From NCBI RefSeq assembly GCF_964340395.1, contig NC_135569.1, forward strand, positions 2,913,900-2,977,899: a stretch of 64,000 nt of DNA, in the 5' to 3' direction. The DNA is from Glandiceps talaboti (lineage: Eukaryota > Hemichordata > Enteropneusta > Spengelidae). The notes below the pieces were generated by a model. The model did not search any database. It worked only from the letters and a program-made list of their open reading frames with translations, and was not told the origin of the DNA. The translations under genes were made by a program, and so were the position numbers. The first letter of the stretch is position 1, and every line of letters begins with the position of its first letter. Shown here piece after piece: positions 1 through 12,385 of the stretch.

Positions 1-780
1 CACATGTAGGTTTAGTTTTAACACGTACATACACAGAAAACATTATCTGTCCCTGGAATGAATCACAGACACATGTAGGTTTTGTTTTAACACGTAAATA
101 CACAGAAAACATTATCTGTCCCTGTAATGAATCACAGACACATGTAGGTTTAGTTTTAACACGTACATACACAGAAAACATTATCTGTCCCTGTAATGAA
201 TCACAGATACATGTAGGTTTAGTTTTAACACGTAAATACACAGAAAACATTATCTGTCCCTGTAATGAATCACAGACACATGTAGGTTTAGTTTTAACAC
301 GTAAATACACAGAAAACATTATCTGTCCCTGTAATGAATCACAGACACATGTAGGTTTAGTTTTAACACGTAAATACACAGAAAACATTATCTGTCCCTG
401 GAATGAATCACACACACATGTAGGTTTAGTTTTAACCCGTAAATACACAGAAAACATTATCTGTCCCTGGAATGAATCACAGACACATGTCGGTTTAGTT
501 TTAACACGTAAATACACAGAAAACATTATCTGTCCCTGGAATGAATCACACACACATGTCGGTTTAGTTTTAACACGTAAATACACAGAAAACATTATCT
601 GTCCCTGGAATGAATCACAGACACATGTAGGTTTATTTTTAACACGTAAATACACAGAAAACATTATCTGTCCCTGGAATGAATCACACACACATGTCGG
701 TTTAGTTTTAACACGTAAATACACAGAAAACATTATCTGTCCCTGGAATGAATCACACACAGATGTAGGTTCAGTTTTAA
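1..780. repeat. 69-bp minisatellite, about 11 copies
   Basis: The unit begins CACATGTAGGTTTAGTTTTA and repeats head to tail every 69 bp with few substitutions (GTAGG/GTCGG, GTAAAT/GTACAT). The last copy decays at 765-790. It lies in an intron of, or left of, the RERE-like gene. The copies touch directly, without spacers. The array may continue left of the window. Confidence 0.95.
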
Positions 781-2050
781 CAAACAAATAATTGTAAACA
801 TATTTACTCTTGTCATGAAACACAGACACAGGTAACTTGTACATGTATTGGATATTGTATGTCTCAAATGAAATCACACGACCTAGGGCAAGGAGTCAAG
901 GAAATTCATGACATGAATAGATTTAAAAGTTTAAATACATAATCCTGTCTCCATGCTTTCTACAATCTAACAGTACAGTGTCCATACAATTTTAGAACCC
1001 AGACCAAATGTTGTCAACTATCAGTGTTTTTGCTAAGGTTGGGTAACCAAGGTAACAGAAAGGGGGACAGGTGTAAAAGTGCAAGTCTATCATAGAATCT
1101 GTCATAACTGTGTGTGGGAACTCTGGTATAATGACTGGGGAACTCAGGTAGATTTTACCTGTTTACCACCCTTAACAAAAAACACTGGTGTGGAACCTGG
1201 TAAAATGACTGGGTAACTCATGTAGATTTTACCTGCTTACCACCTTAACAAAAACACTGGTAGGGAACCCAGGTAAAATGACTGGGGAACTCTGGTAGAT
1301 TTTACCTACCTACCTACCTACCTACCATCCTCGGCAAAAACACTGACTATCATTGAAATTTCTAAACAATTTACATATATATAGATGGATTTTACTAATT
1401 CACTGTGTACAATGTCAGCAAGCTTTTTAATTGTGTGTATGTGCAAGGTTTCCCACAATCGTAAAGCTTGTCACAATTATTGACGATTGAATAAACACAT
1501 ACATAATACAAATGTATGAATTTAAAGTGACATGATTTTCATCACTGTGTATGCTGTCTACAAGTATTCTAAAACCTTTATCTACAATTTCATAGCCCTA
1601 ACCAAATGATTAATAGCATTCAATGTGTGAAGTTCTTTTATTTTCATAGGTTAATAACGACTCGTTGTTTGCTTACTCAATACACGCATGTCTCAAAACT
1701 ACTTTGGAATTCAGCTAAGCCTGTTGTACTACAGAATTAATGTACTTTGTTCATTTTGGGTAATAACAGCTAGTCATCATGGTTTCTAAATACATGTAAG
1801 TCGAGGAAAACTACTCCCAAATGCAGCTAAGCCTATCGCACTAAAGAATTAATGCAGTGGTCGTATTATTTATTCATAGCTTTCAATGAAGTGGAAAAGC
1901 CAGTGCTAACGGTGGAGAATGTTGTTCTGGAGTCTTGTCAACGGAATATAAATTACTTGACATCTATAAATAAAGTAATGTGATATGGGAGTGTTGTATG
2001 CAACTGAGGATGGATTAGCTATAGATATGTTATGCAGGTTACAACTAATG
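781..2050. other. intronic sequence without genes
   Basis: No exon matching the next RERE segment was found here. A local ~80-bp repeat with GGTAACTC/GATTTTACCTG motifs occurs three times at 1100-1320, followed by a short CTAC tetranucleotide run at 1305-1325. The rest is AT-rich and not recognised. Confidence 0.6.
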
Positions 2051-2054
2051 AATG

Positions 2055-3425
2055 TATATATACACAGTGGATTGCTGGCGATGTCCATGTTTTATACACA
2101 GTGGATTGCTGGCTATGTGCATATCACATACACAGTGGATTCCTGGCTATATCCATGTTTTATACACAGTGGATTGCTGGCGATGTCCATGTTTTATACA
2201 CAGTAGATTCCTGGCTATGTGCATTTCGTATACACAGTGGTGTGCATATCGTATACACAGTGGATTGGCTGACTGTGCATATCGTATACATAGTGGATTG
2301 CTGGCTATGTGCACATTGTATACACAGTCAATTACTGGCTATGTGCATATCGTATACACAGTGGATTGCTGACTAAGTGCAGATTATATACACAGTGGAT
2401 TGCTGGCTATGTGCATATCGCATACACAGTGGATTGGCTGACTGTACATATCATATACATAGTGGATTGCTGGCTATGTGCATATCATATGTACACAGTA
2501 GATTGCTGGCTATGTCCATGTTTTATACACAGTAGATTGCTGGCTATGTGCACATTGTATACACAATGGATTACTGGCTAAGTGCACTTTGTATACATAG
2601 TGGATTGCTGGCTATGTGCATATTATATACACAGTGGATTGCTGGCTATGTGCATGTTTTATACACAGTAGATTGCTGGCCATGTTTTATACACAGTGGA
2701 TTGCTGGCCATGTTTTATACACAGCGGATTGCTGGCTATGTGCATATCATATACACAGTGGATTCCTGGCTATGTCCATGGTTTATACACAGTGGATTGC
2801 TGGCTATGTGCACATTGTATACACAATGGATTACTGGCTAAGTGCACTTTGTATACATAGTGGATTGCTGGCTATGTGCATATTATATACACAGTGGATT
2901 GCTGGCTATGTGCATGTTTTATACACAGTAGATTGCTGGCCATGTTTTATACACAGTGGATTGCTGGCGATGTCCATGTTTTATACACAGTAGATTCCTG
3001 GCTATGTGCATATCGTATACACAGTGGATTGCTGGCTATGTGCATTTCGTATGCACAGTGGTGTGCATATCGTATACACAGTGGATTGGCTGACTGTGCA
3101 TATCGTATACATAGTGGATTGCTGGCTATGTGCATATTGTATACACAGTGGATTGCTGGCTATGTCCATGTTTTATACACAGTAGATTGCTGGCTATGTG
3201 CACATTGTATACACAATGGATTGCTGGCTATGTGCATGTTTTATACACAGTGGATTGCTGGCTATGTCCATGTTTTATACACAGTGGATTGCTGGCTATG
3301 TGCATATCGTATACACAATGGATTACTGGTTAAGTGCACTTTGTATACATAGTGGAGTGCTGGCTATGTGCACTTCCTATATTAGTGGATTGCTGGCTAT
3401 GTGCATGTTTTATACATAGTTTGTA
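2055..3425. repeat. 34-bp minisatellite, about 40 copies with higher-order structure
   Basis: The unit reads TATACACAGTGGATTGCTGG followed by CTATGTGCATATCG. Variants (CTATGTCCATGTTT, short GTGTGCATATCG units) recur in the same order: a block at about 2545-2720 reappears at 2810-2960, and one at 2150-2290 reappears at 2960-3115. This shows multi-unit duplications. The peptide repeats seen in several frames follow from the repeat and are not coding. Confidence 0.95.
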
Positions 3426-3429
3426 ATCA

Positions 3430-4527
3430 ATTGCTGGCTATGTACCTACATGTATACAGTGATAAGAATTTGTAATGCATACATGTGTTATACCCTTAAT
3501 CATAATGTTAATGTTTCATACAAATTACTCAAGGTCTAATGGATAAGAAAGAATATATATATCCTGAAGTCCATAAATTATTGCCATGTAACCTTAAAGG
3601 AATCACTTTACATTTAAGAAACTAGGAAAGCTAATTGTTCAATTTTAGATGCTGACTTCATTACAACATAATTTATTGTCCTTCCATCTGGTTGATATCT
3701 TAGGTGGCATTATGCTGGTGAAATTATCATTTCTTCTGGTTGGCTTTTAAACGACTAACGCATAGTAGATGGGTTTTTGTGGTGTTATAATTGTTATTCT
3801 AGTTCTCTTGCTGTCCTGTAATGATTTTGTTTTTCTAGTACTCCGTTCTATAGATTTGTTTGTTTGCCAAGCAGAATTGCCAATGGGATAAATATAGTTA
3901 TTTAAAATCAAAATTGAATCAAACTTAATTCAAATGATATAAACAACTTTCAACTTTGACCCCAGAAAGTGGGCGGGGAGAGAGAGTCATTAAGTTGATA
4001 ATAATCAAAATTCTAGAAATGTTTCTGTTTTGGTTTATCGTTTCATTTTGATTTTGAGATATTTTTAGAACCACTGCTATATCCCTGTTCTGATTCTATA
4101 TATGTAAACATTCCAAAGTCTTCAAGGTTAACATATACCACTGAGACTGTGTAAATTCTACTTACCAAGGTTCAATAACATGTACATGGACACTGACCTT
4201 GGCCTGAGAATGAGTAATTCCCACACCAACCGCTTGGTTGTTCTACGGTGTAGATATCAATGTGTAAAACGTTCGTGCTGACTGTCAGTAAGCGTTTTAA
4301 ACACTTCCCTACTTCTCTTTGTCTGACACCACACGTGACCTCAATCAATAATACAGAAGCAGCACTTCACATAACACAGTCTCTCTCTGTATTAGGCGAC
4401 CTTCCCACACACAACCTTCTCATACACCCTATCTGTTGTTTGTTATTTCTACAAAATTCCAATGTCCAAAACAACCAAATATCTGAGCGGCTACTACAAA
4501 ATTTTTACAATCAAAACATTTCATTAC
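3430..4527. other. RERE-like intron, no gene seen
   Basis: This is AT-rich unique sequence downstream of the BAH exon at 4528. I searched it on the minus strand for the expected next RERE segment (GKCNISHF-like) and did not find it, so that exon is probably left of the window. Short ORFs here carry no recognisable motif. Confidence 0.6.
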
Positions 4528-4624
4528 CTGAGTGCTGAAACTGGGTAGGAGTCGCTGGCATCGGAGATAAATAACTCTCTGCCTTTTATTGCTGGATCTT
4601 TGAGAAGATCTGCAATCCCTGAGT
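4528..4624 (-). CDS. RERE: RERE-like BAH exon (KGRELFISD)
   Basis: This 97-bp exon follows the acceptor TCTGCTCGCTTCACAG and ends CTC AG|GTAATG. It completes an Asn codon and encodes SGIADLLKDPAIKGRELFIS, then DASDSYPVSAL, ending two bases into an Arg codon. Human RERE has DPVIKNRELFISD and then ALRG at the same place. An in-frame ATG lies just upstream (4657-4655) with a stop directly before it. That could serve an alternative first exon, but the phase match makes an internal exon far more likely. Confidence 0.9.
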
Positions 4625-5149
4625 CTGTGAAGCGAGCAGACGACGTGTTGGGTTTGTTAGACATTCAAGATTTCCCAAATCTTATCAGCTTTGATAGACA
4701 ATGAAATTGAGAAAACGTCAGCCATTACAAGTACAGTGACCTTTAACCTATTCACAAATTCTTAACTCTAGAGGGCAGTATGATATCACAACAATACGTA
4801 GTTTGGCTGAATAGCCTGGCATGCATGGAGCAGGGTGATACTGTACAGTAGTAGTATACTTGAAAATGAAGGAATAAATGTGACATTATTATTTAACTTT
4901 TATATTTTGTTATCAGTAAAACTATTTTTGCCTTCAATGGTTCCTTCTAAATTATATTTGCTTAATTCACACACTTCAATTCAAAGAACAATGTTTGAAA
5001 CCAAGCATTTTAAATAATGGACTGAATTTTGAAATCAAAAGTATAAAATGTCCATGAATTTAGATTTCAACTGCACTTAAAATTGTTTTCAACTTTTATG
5101 TTTACATATAATTGATACAATGTTACAATATGTCTGTACTGAACAAGTA

Positions 5150-5715
5150 ATTAAGGCAATGTGTCAACTAAGGTCTCTCCTGTACAAATGATACAATATA
5201 TCACAATGTATCTGTCCTGTACAAATAACTGATACACTATATCACTGTGTTTTATACAAATAATTGACCAAATGTATCATAGGTTACTTAATCAATATTT
5301 TGTCATGTACAAATAATTGATACAAAGTATCACATCTGTTACCATTGTTCCTGTTCTATACAAACAATTGATACAATGTATCACAACCTGTTTCCAATGT
5401 GTCTGTTCTGTACAAGCAATTGATACAACATATCATATCAAACTTACTGATTTCAATGTGTCTGTTCTGTACAAGTAATTAATACAACGTATCAAACTTA
5501 CTGTTTTCAATGTGTCTGTTCTGTACAAGCAATTGCTACAATGTATCAAACTGACTGTTTTCAATGCGTCTGTCCTGTACAAGCAATTGATACAATGTAT
5601 CAAACTTACTGTTTTCAATGTGTCTGTTCTGTACAAGTAATTGATACAACGTATCAAACTTACTGTTTTCAATGTGTCTGTCCTGTACAAGTAATTGATA
5701 TACTGAGTCAGGAAC
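5150..5715. repeat. 54-bp minisatellite containing exon end and splice donor
   Basis: The unit is 54 bp (18 codons) and overlaps the 3' end of the RERE-like exon at 5664-5769. On the minus strand each near-exon unit contains the end of the exon (CTTGTACAG ... GAAAACA) and a splice donor. Donors occur at 5663-5658, 5609-5604, 5501-5496 and 5447-5442 (GTAAGT) and at 5555-5550 (GTCAGT), exactly 54 bp apart. Copies further into the intron (5150-5430) are older and have lost the donor. Confidence 0.95.
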
Positions 5716-5769
5716 TTCAGATGGTCTGTAATACCACTTGACAGTGACATGAAGTGTATCTCTCTTACT
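5664..5769 (-). CDS. RERE: RERE-like BAH exon ([16 protein letters not shown])
   Basis: This 106-bp exon lies between the acceptor TTTCCCCATAG (before 5769) and the donor ACA|GTAAGT (5663-5658). It reads [20 protein letters not shown], then [15 protein letters not shown] plus one base (phase 1). It is nearly identical in wording to the vertebrate RERE BAH core. Its last ~36 bp and the first ~18 bp of the intron form the unit of a 54-bp tandem repeat that runs on through the intron, so the splice donor is repeated several times. Confidence 0.93.
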
Positions 5770-6449
5770 CTATGGGGAAAAAAAGAAAACATGATATTTT
5801 GAAAACAACATATAACATATTTTCAAAATCTATACAGTCTATTTCATAAAATTTACCTCACGTAACATACAATGAACTTTACACTTTCATACTGCCAACA
5901 TAACACACTATAGTGTTCAAACTGTCTAATATTTCTACATACCAATGATATTTGTATATGTACGTTAGCATTTATTAATATCTGTACATCTACTAAACTC
6001 TAGTAACATTCAACCTACATGCAAATGTACTACTAGTGGCATCTTCATAACATAAATTGCACGATATGTTTTGACATTTTAACAAGATTCTAGAACATAA
6101 CTCATCCCATACACAAGATGAAGTGTAATGATAAATTACCCAACACAATATCATTCTAATCGAAGATACACGAAAGTCATCTATTATTAGAACTTGTCAA
6201 AGTGATACAGAGTTCCTGACGTTACCATGGAAATGGGGTTACAATATCCTATTACCACATTTTTTTTCTATTTTGGACTTGGCCTCTACTGGAATTTCAT
6301 TTCCGTTCATCTGATTATCTACATGGTTCAATTCTAATTGACTTGGAAATAAAGTGTCAAATACAGTTAATCCTTTTCAATTTTACGTTTGACAGTTACT
6401 ACACGACTCCAGCAAATGAGTTTGCTTTCAATTTCATTGCCTGTAGATA

Positions 6450-6880
6450 TTTTTTCACCTGTATCAATTCTCGTTACCTGCAATACCATTCTACACATCA
6501 CTGTGGAGTCAAATGGAACGAAGTCGCGCGACAACACGTTCTAATGTCGACAACTACACTTCCGGTCGGCTATGCTAATACACAGGAATGTTTCTTTCCC
6601 ATTTTCAGTTGTAGACATCTCTTGTAATTTTGCTCTGGAAAGATACTGTACATATGTAAATTTCCCACCGCCATAAATATATGAGCTTAAAACTTGCGTT
6701 TATCTTATTTGTTACAAATTAAACTGTTTGGAAGAAACATTCACGTGTATTGACATAGGCGACTAGAAGTGTAGGTGTCGACAAATGCAAGCGCGTTCGC
6801 GAGACTGCGTTCCATTTGACTCCTTAGCGATGCATAGAATTGTATTGCAGATAGCGAGAATTGTAATATACACTAAATTG
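6450..6880. mobile_element. imperfect inverted repeat, MITE-like
   Basis: The left arm (about 6460-6600) and right arm (about 6731-6880, reversed) match along ~140 bp. They include a perfect 16-bp core, GGAGTCAAATGGAACG at 6505-6520, with its complement at 6808-6823. Other shared words are ATTCTCG, CTGCAATAC, TGTCGACA and GAATGTTTCT. The arms are CpG-rich compared with flanking DNA. A loop of about 130 bp lies between them. No clear target-site duplication was found, so it could also be an old inverted duplication. Confidence 0.7.
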
Positions 6881-7300
6881 TACCTGTTCTCTTGTGGTTA
6901 GTCAGGAAAAATACAAGTGATGGAATGAGAAAATTGACTCTTATCAACCTGAGATCAAGATTAGAACCTATCATTTCACAAATACTTTCCAAGGAATGGA
7001 AAATGTTACCATAGATTAGCTATATTTTGATTTCACATCTAGAGGCAAAGTTTATAAATGTAAAACTATAATTTAAATGCTTGTTTACAGTATGTTGTTT
7101 TAGCGATATAGACATGGCATAAATTGTTTAATTGATAGCAGCAGCAGCAGTAGTAGTGGTAGATTATTTTATTATCAGGCTTATAAGTCATCTTGAACAA
7201 AAAAATGATACATTGACAATTATGTAGATCTAGCTTACAGTGGAAAAAGGTAATTGTACATTCAGTGTGAGGAAAAATAAATTAACTCTGATACAAATCT

Positions 7301-7410
7301 GATTGATTGATTGATTGGTTGGTTGGTTGGTTGGTTGGTTGGTTGGTTGGTTGGATGGATGGATGGATGGATGGATGGTTGGTGGTAGGTTGATTGATTG
7401 ATTGAGTGAC

Positions 7411-7474
<64 letters not shown>
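7301..7474. repeat. tetranucleotide microsatellite (GATT/GGTT/GGAT)
   Basis: Runs of GATT, GGTT and GGAT follow each other, then a long GATT run with one GAGT interruption. It translates to NQSI repeats on the minus strand, which is an artefact. Confidence 0.95.
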
Positions 7475-9559
7475 CTTGACAAAATATGGATCATTGTTTT
7501 GTCATCTTGAGTCGTTTTGTCATCATGAGTAATCCTGTGATGCAAGATTCAGACATAGACATGGCTGGTTAAGTTGACAATGTCATTTATCAGTACAGTA
7601 CGTGTATTTATTTAGCTAATTTTACAAACTCATGATATACATCAACTTAGGACCTTTTCTGGGTCATGGCTTCATTCCAAGATGACAATAATTGTCAGTG
7701 TTTGAAATATTGGCAGGCTCTGATATTAAAGTGTACTGTTGTGAAGGCATTAATCTTTGAGAACTCTACAGAGTATATGCAATTATTGGAACATACACAC
7801 TCAGTTAATCTGACTCAAAGATGGAATTCTAATCATATTATGTTTTGTAGGTTTTCAACGAATTTTTGGTGAGTATACAAAATTACAAATAAATATATAT
7901 GGTCTCATGAACCTGGGCTGAGTAAAAAAGTCTTCATATTCTATCAAGATTAATTTGATCTATTTATCAAAACTGCATTAAACTATCATCTTAGATTTAA
8001 GAGATATATTTGCAAGGATTTATTTTATATATTGCTCACGATAAATCACAGAAAGCAATAAATGGAGTCGGTACCGAGCTGCATATCACATCAAATTGAG
8101 CCGAAAGTGTGACCTAAATCTTACATTATCTAGAGAGATCCTCTACATATCGTTAGAAGGCGATTGATTTTACTGTAAGTGACACTTCAAGTCTTCCTAC
8201 TGCTGGCAGTTCATCTATTTCACCACAACTGATATTTCAACTACTATCAAGATATCCATTATTCATACAGATTCAATTCAGATTATTTCCGTGAATAACA
8301 AATTTCTTGCAATCACAAGTCTGTCATGTATATATTCACAAAACAATGCAGCACATATTTGAAAAAAAAATTCTCTAAATCAAAGAACAGTACCTTTCTA
8401 GCAATGTCTAATACTAGAAGTAAAAAATCAAACTGAAAATGACGATAGTGAAATTAAATACAAGAAAAAATATATTTATTTTACGGATATCATAAAAGCC
8501 GTTATTATTCTGTGTATACATCCTACACACGTTACACATAATGTATCACAATTTGTGTTTTAACATGGGGTTTTATAGTTGAGTATAACAAAGACAGGAA
8601 ATCTGCTAAGATCTAGTATTTCCTATGAATTACAAATTAACTTTTGAGGTCAAACCCATAATGTGGAAAATCAGGCAGATTTTACGTATCTACTGCATGA
8701 ATAAAAAAAAATGACACAATGTAATATAAAGTCCAGTCTTACAAATCCATATAGTTTACTATAATTACCATGGTATATTATAACTTTTAAGGATATAAGG
8801 TCACAGAAAATGTCAATTTTTGACATAAGTATTGCCCTGAGAACAGATATCAACAGAATGAAAATAAAGAACTGAACAGTAGGTATTATACACACCGACA
8901 AAGAATGTATCAATCTCACCTGTTATTTCAGCCATTACACTGCCCTAATTCAATCGGTATGCAAGACAGCTATACAGACAAACACTTTCACTACATATAA
9001 CACACAGTTCAACTCGGCAATCACCTGACTACGATTGGCTTTATCATCATATCTCAGCCAAACTCACACCCACCCCTATCATTTGGTATCATCTCACACA
9101 TTCTCTATGATGGACTAATTCATTTAGTGGCTACGTAGGGAAGACAGGTTTAAAATCTAATGAAGGCTTTCAACAAAATTTATTGCTCCCTTGTCACTAC
9201 AAATCTATTTAAACCTCGAATTACGTTATTCTCATATGTACGAAATTAGAGATTAATATGCAGTATCTTGAAGAATTCATTTAAGACTCTCGGGCTGGAT
9301 CTTGATTTGCCGCTTAAATGATTCACAGTTGTCTACAAATGTACTACACCAGATATGGGGACATTATTTGCATGCATTTTGAACACTCATGTATATCAAT
9401 TGAATAGTGTGTGATTTGTATATAAATACACCTGCATACAAGAGATAATATGGGACATTAGATTAAATGTATACAGTTTGATCACTCATACATACAGTAC
9501 CCTGTCAATGATGTGTGATTCGCCTACAAATACGCTACAACTTACAAGTCATGGATGAT

Positions 9560-9580
9560 GGGGGGGGGGGGGGGGGGGGG
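9560..9580. repeat. poly-G run (21 G)
   Basis: This is an uninterrupted run of 21 G inside an AT-rich intron. Similar runs occur at 15141, 22377 and 46833 (as C). Confidence 0.95.
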
Positions 9581-9837
9581 ATATTATTTGATATATGTAA
9601 TGTCTACAACGAACACTCATACAGGAAATTTATCAGTTTAATGCAAGTTGAAAATGCTACTATATTGTTGGATTTATCTAAGTATGTGTTCTACTCATTT
9701 TGTAGATGCCAGAAAAGGTTGGAGGTATGAGTAAATTATGGCTCCTCTGTCTTTGTATATTCTTTTCATAATTTTTGTATTTGTCGTACCATAGGCCTGT
9801 GGCCAAAGTACAGAAATAAAACATATAATGTAATGTC

Positions 9838-10640
9838 TCTTGTGTTTATCTCAATGAAGGTACTTTTACATAATCGACTTCATTTGAATATGGTCAATTT
9901 AGGCTGACAAACATTATCACTCCCCATTGTGACCAATCAGTTTGAGTGCATATTTTCAAACCAATCACTTTGCTACATTTACAACATTCACAGTCTAGAG
10001 GCTATCGATGGCTCTCAATCTGAGGCTATCCTTCACACTATAGACTGCAACTTGCAAGATATGTTGTCATTCCGACCTCACCAGCCTCCTCTCACCTGAC
10101 GTGGGAGATGTTGACCGATGTGTGAGGGCGCCCCACCTTACAGACTATTCACGCCAAGGCTTTGGTTCAGATTCAAATCCATAGATAGCCACAAGACTAC
10201 AACATTCAGGGTGTGTGGTTTTTGTATGGTGTCTGGTTTTGTCTAGCCTGTTTACATTGCGATCTGTGAATTTACTTCACTGTCTCACAAACAGCTTGAA
10301 ATGTTACTAAAGCTAAAAGTATTATTAAACAATTGATTTAGTTATGCCCCAGTGGCAATTATCAGCATGCCTGTTTATCAATATTTACATAATATTTTGA
10401 TATACAGTAATATATCTCTTGTGCTTATCTCAATGCGGGTACTTTTAAGTATTGACTTCATTTGAATATTGTCAACTAGGCTGACACACATTATCACTCC
10501 CCATTGTGACCAATCAGTTTGAGTGTTCATTTACATAATGACTTCATTTGAATATTGTCAACTAGGCTGACATACATTATAACTCCCCAATGCGACCAAT
10601 CAGTCAGAGTGCATATTTTCAAACCAATCAGTTTGCTATT
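9838..10640. repeat. duplicated intronic block with internal tandem copy
   Basis: The block at 9838-9980 (GTGTTTATCTCAATGAAGG ... CTTCATTTGAATATGGTCAA ... CCCATTGTGACCAATCAG) recurs at 10411-10640. There a ~75-bp internal part (ACTTCATTTGAATATTGTCA to GACCAATCAG) is itself doubled. This is a local segmental duplication with no coding content. Confidence 0.85.
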
Positions 10641-11122
10641 CAGTATTAATCATTTGCCACTGCAAGCGATACAAGAAGACACATGAGACAGCTAAGCAAA
10701 ATCACAGATTGTGATGTAAACTGGCTAGGTTTTGTCTAAATCTATCAATGCAGTATTTTCATTGTGTGCAATGAGACATTGAAATCCAGTACATTCAATC
10801 TATAATGACATAGTACTAATACTGATTACACGATATGATAGAATGAATGCTATAACATCCACTCTCTGGCTAACAAATCAATTGAATAAACATTCCAACT
10901 AAGGGGATTGGAAACTGCTTTCAATGAAAATGTAACAGCTTTTGGTGTGTAAATATTGCAAAGAGAAACACACTCACAACCAGAGCCATATCTATGAATA
11001 GAGGGATTGCAAAATATTGATGTTCATTACAGATAACATTCTCCCACACAAGCCTACAAACTACCAGACATATTAAACAAACAGTCAAACACATGGTCAG
11101 ACAAACGCATACATGTATACTG

Positions 11123-11123
<1 letters not shown>

Positions 11124-11180
<57 letters not shown>

Positions 11181-11325
11181 TAATAGACAAACACTTTCAA
11201 ACAGTGACATTGTCAGTGTCAGTAAGTCAGTCAAACACTGACAGACATGGTGACAGTGTCAGAGAAAGTCAGTCAAACATACATGCACGCATGCATGCAC
11301 GCACACACGCATGCATGAACGCACG

Positions 11326-11368
<43 letters not shown>

Positions 11369-11400
11369 ACACACTCACACACACACATACACACACACAA
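11124..11400. repeat. CA microsatellite pair
   Basis: CA runs lie at 11124-11177 and about 11329-11399, separated by a ~150-bp stretch with repeated GACAGTGTCAG and GCATGCACGCA words. Confidence 0.95.
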
Positions 11401-12385
11401 AGTTACAGTGTTACACATGTAAACACTGTCAAATTGTCAAACTGTCAGCCAAACACACTTTCTACTCAATGTTGTGTTTTTGTTTTCCAGTGAAATCAGC
11501 GAAAATAAGTCTTTAGTGAAAATTTCCAGGTATACTTTAATCACCTTGCTACTTAGGTCAAAGTCAGAATTTTGTTTGCATATGCAATTTCCTTCTTCAG
11601 CCCTTTAAAGTACCATTGCCAACCTAAGCATGGCAGCCTGGGTGGCAATAACAATATTAGCATTCTGCTTTCTCTAACATAGTGGAAAGAGAATGCTGAA
11701 GACTTGTAATGCAATACATAACAGTGACTTGTTGTGAAGTGCCTTTAATGGAAAATAACACCACTATACCTCAGGTGAATTAGATGTAATAACATTGATA
11801 ATATAGAAACGTGACACCTCCAGTATTTTATGTGCTAATGATACATCTAACTACATAAAAGACTTATTACATACTATTATACAGCTTATTCATACCGAGG
11901 TCAAATTATCAAATTGAGGAAAACGTTACTATGACAACCCTTTGAATAAAAAATCTAAGCAATTTCCTTCTTGATAAATTTATCAATTATTTTTGACATT
12001 GGCAAATAAGACGATGGTTATGATATCGGAGGTGATAAACTGCTAAGTTGAGATGTGAGGTTGCTATGACGATGCTGGGACAGGTGTTGTATTCTTGGCT
12101 ATCGCTATGATTACATTGGCATTGTTACGATACACACATAGCCACGTTTCTTTGCATTTTCAATTATGATTATCTAAAACTACTGCATCAGATGCACACA
12201 ACCAATAAATGTTGTCAAATTACATTTCCCAGTGGGCACCAACTAGTATGTGATTACGATGTACCCTTACTACAAGAATTGAATAATTCTTCCTTTGAAT
12301 ATGTACACTTAGGATAAAGAAACACTTATATTACATTTTTACTTTTTTCCTTGTGATTATTCCATGTCTAATAATTGCTTTAGAA

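Noticed and set aside
1-780. CRISPR-like regular repeat
   Set aside because: Units of 69 bp touch without unique spacers, and the genome is eukaryotic; it is a minisatellite.
2052-3419. Overlapping repeat peptides such as YTVDCWLCAYRIHSGLLAM
   Set aside because: 34-bp repeat read in three frames by turns; no coding evidence.
4528-4657. Alternative first exon starting MSNKPNTSSARFTD at 4657
   Set aside because: The open frame runs through a good acceptor (CTTCACAG) whose phase fits the previous BAH exon, and a stop lies directly before the ATG. Kept only as a remote possibility.
6343-6627. 94-codon plus-strand ORF
   Set aside because: It covers the left arm of an inverted repeat and has no protein features.
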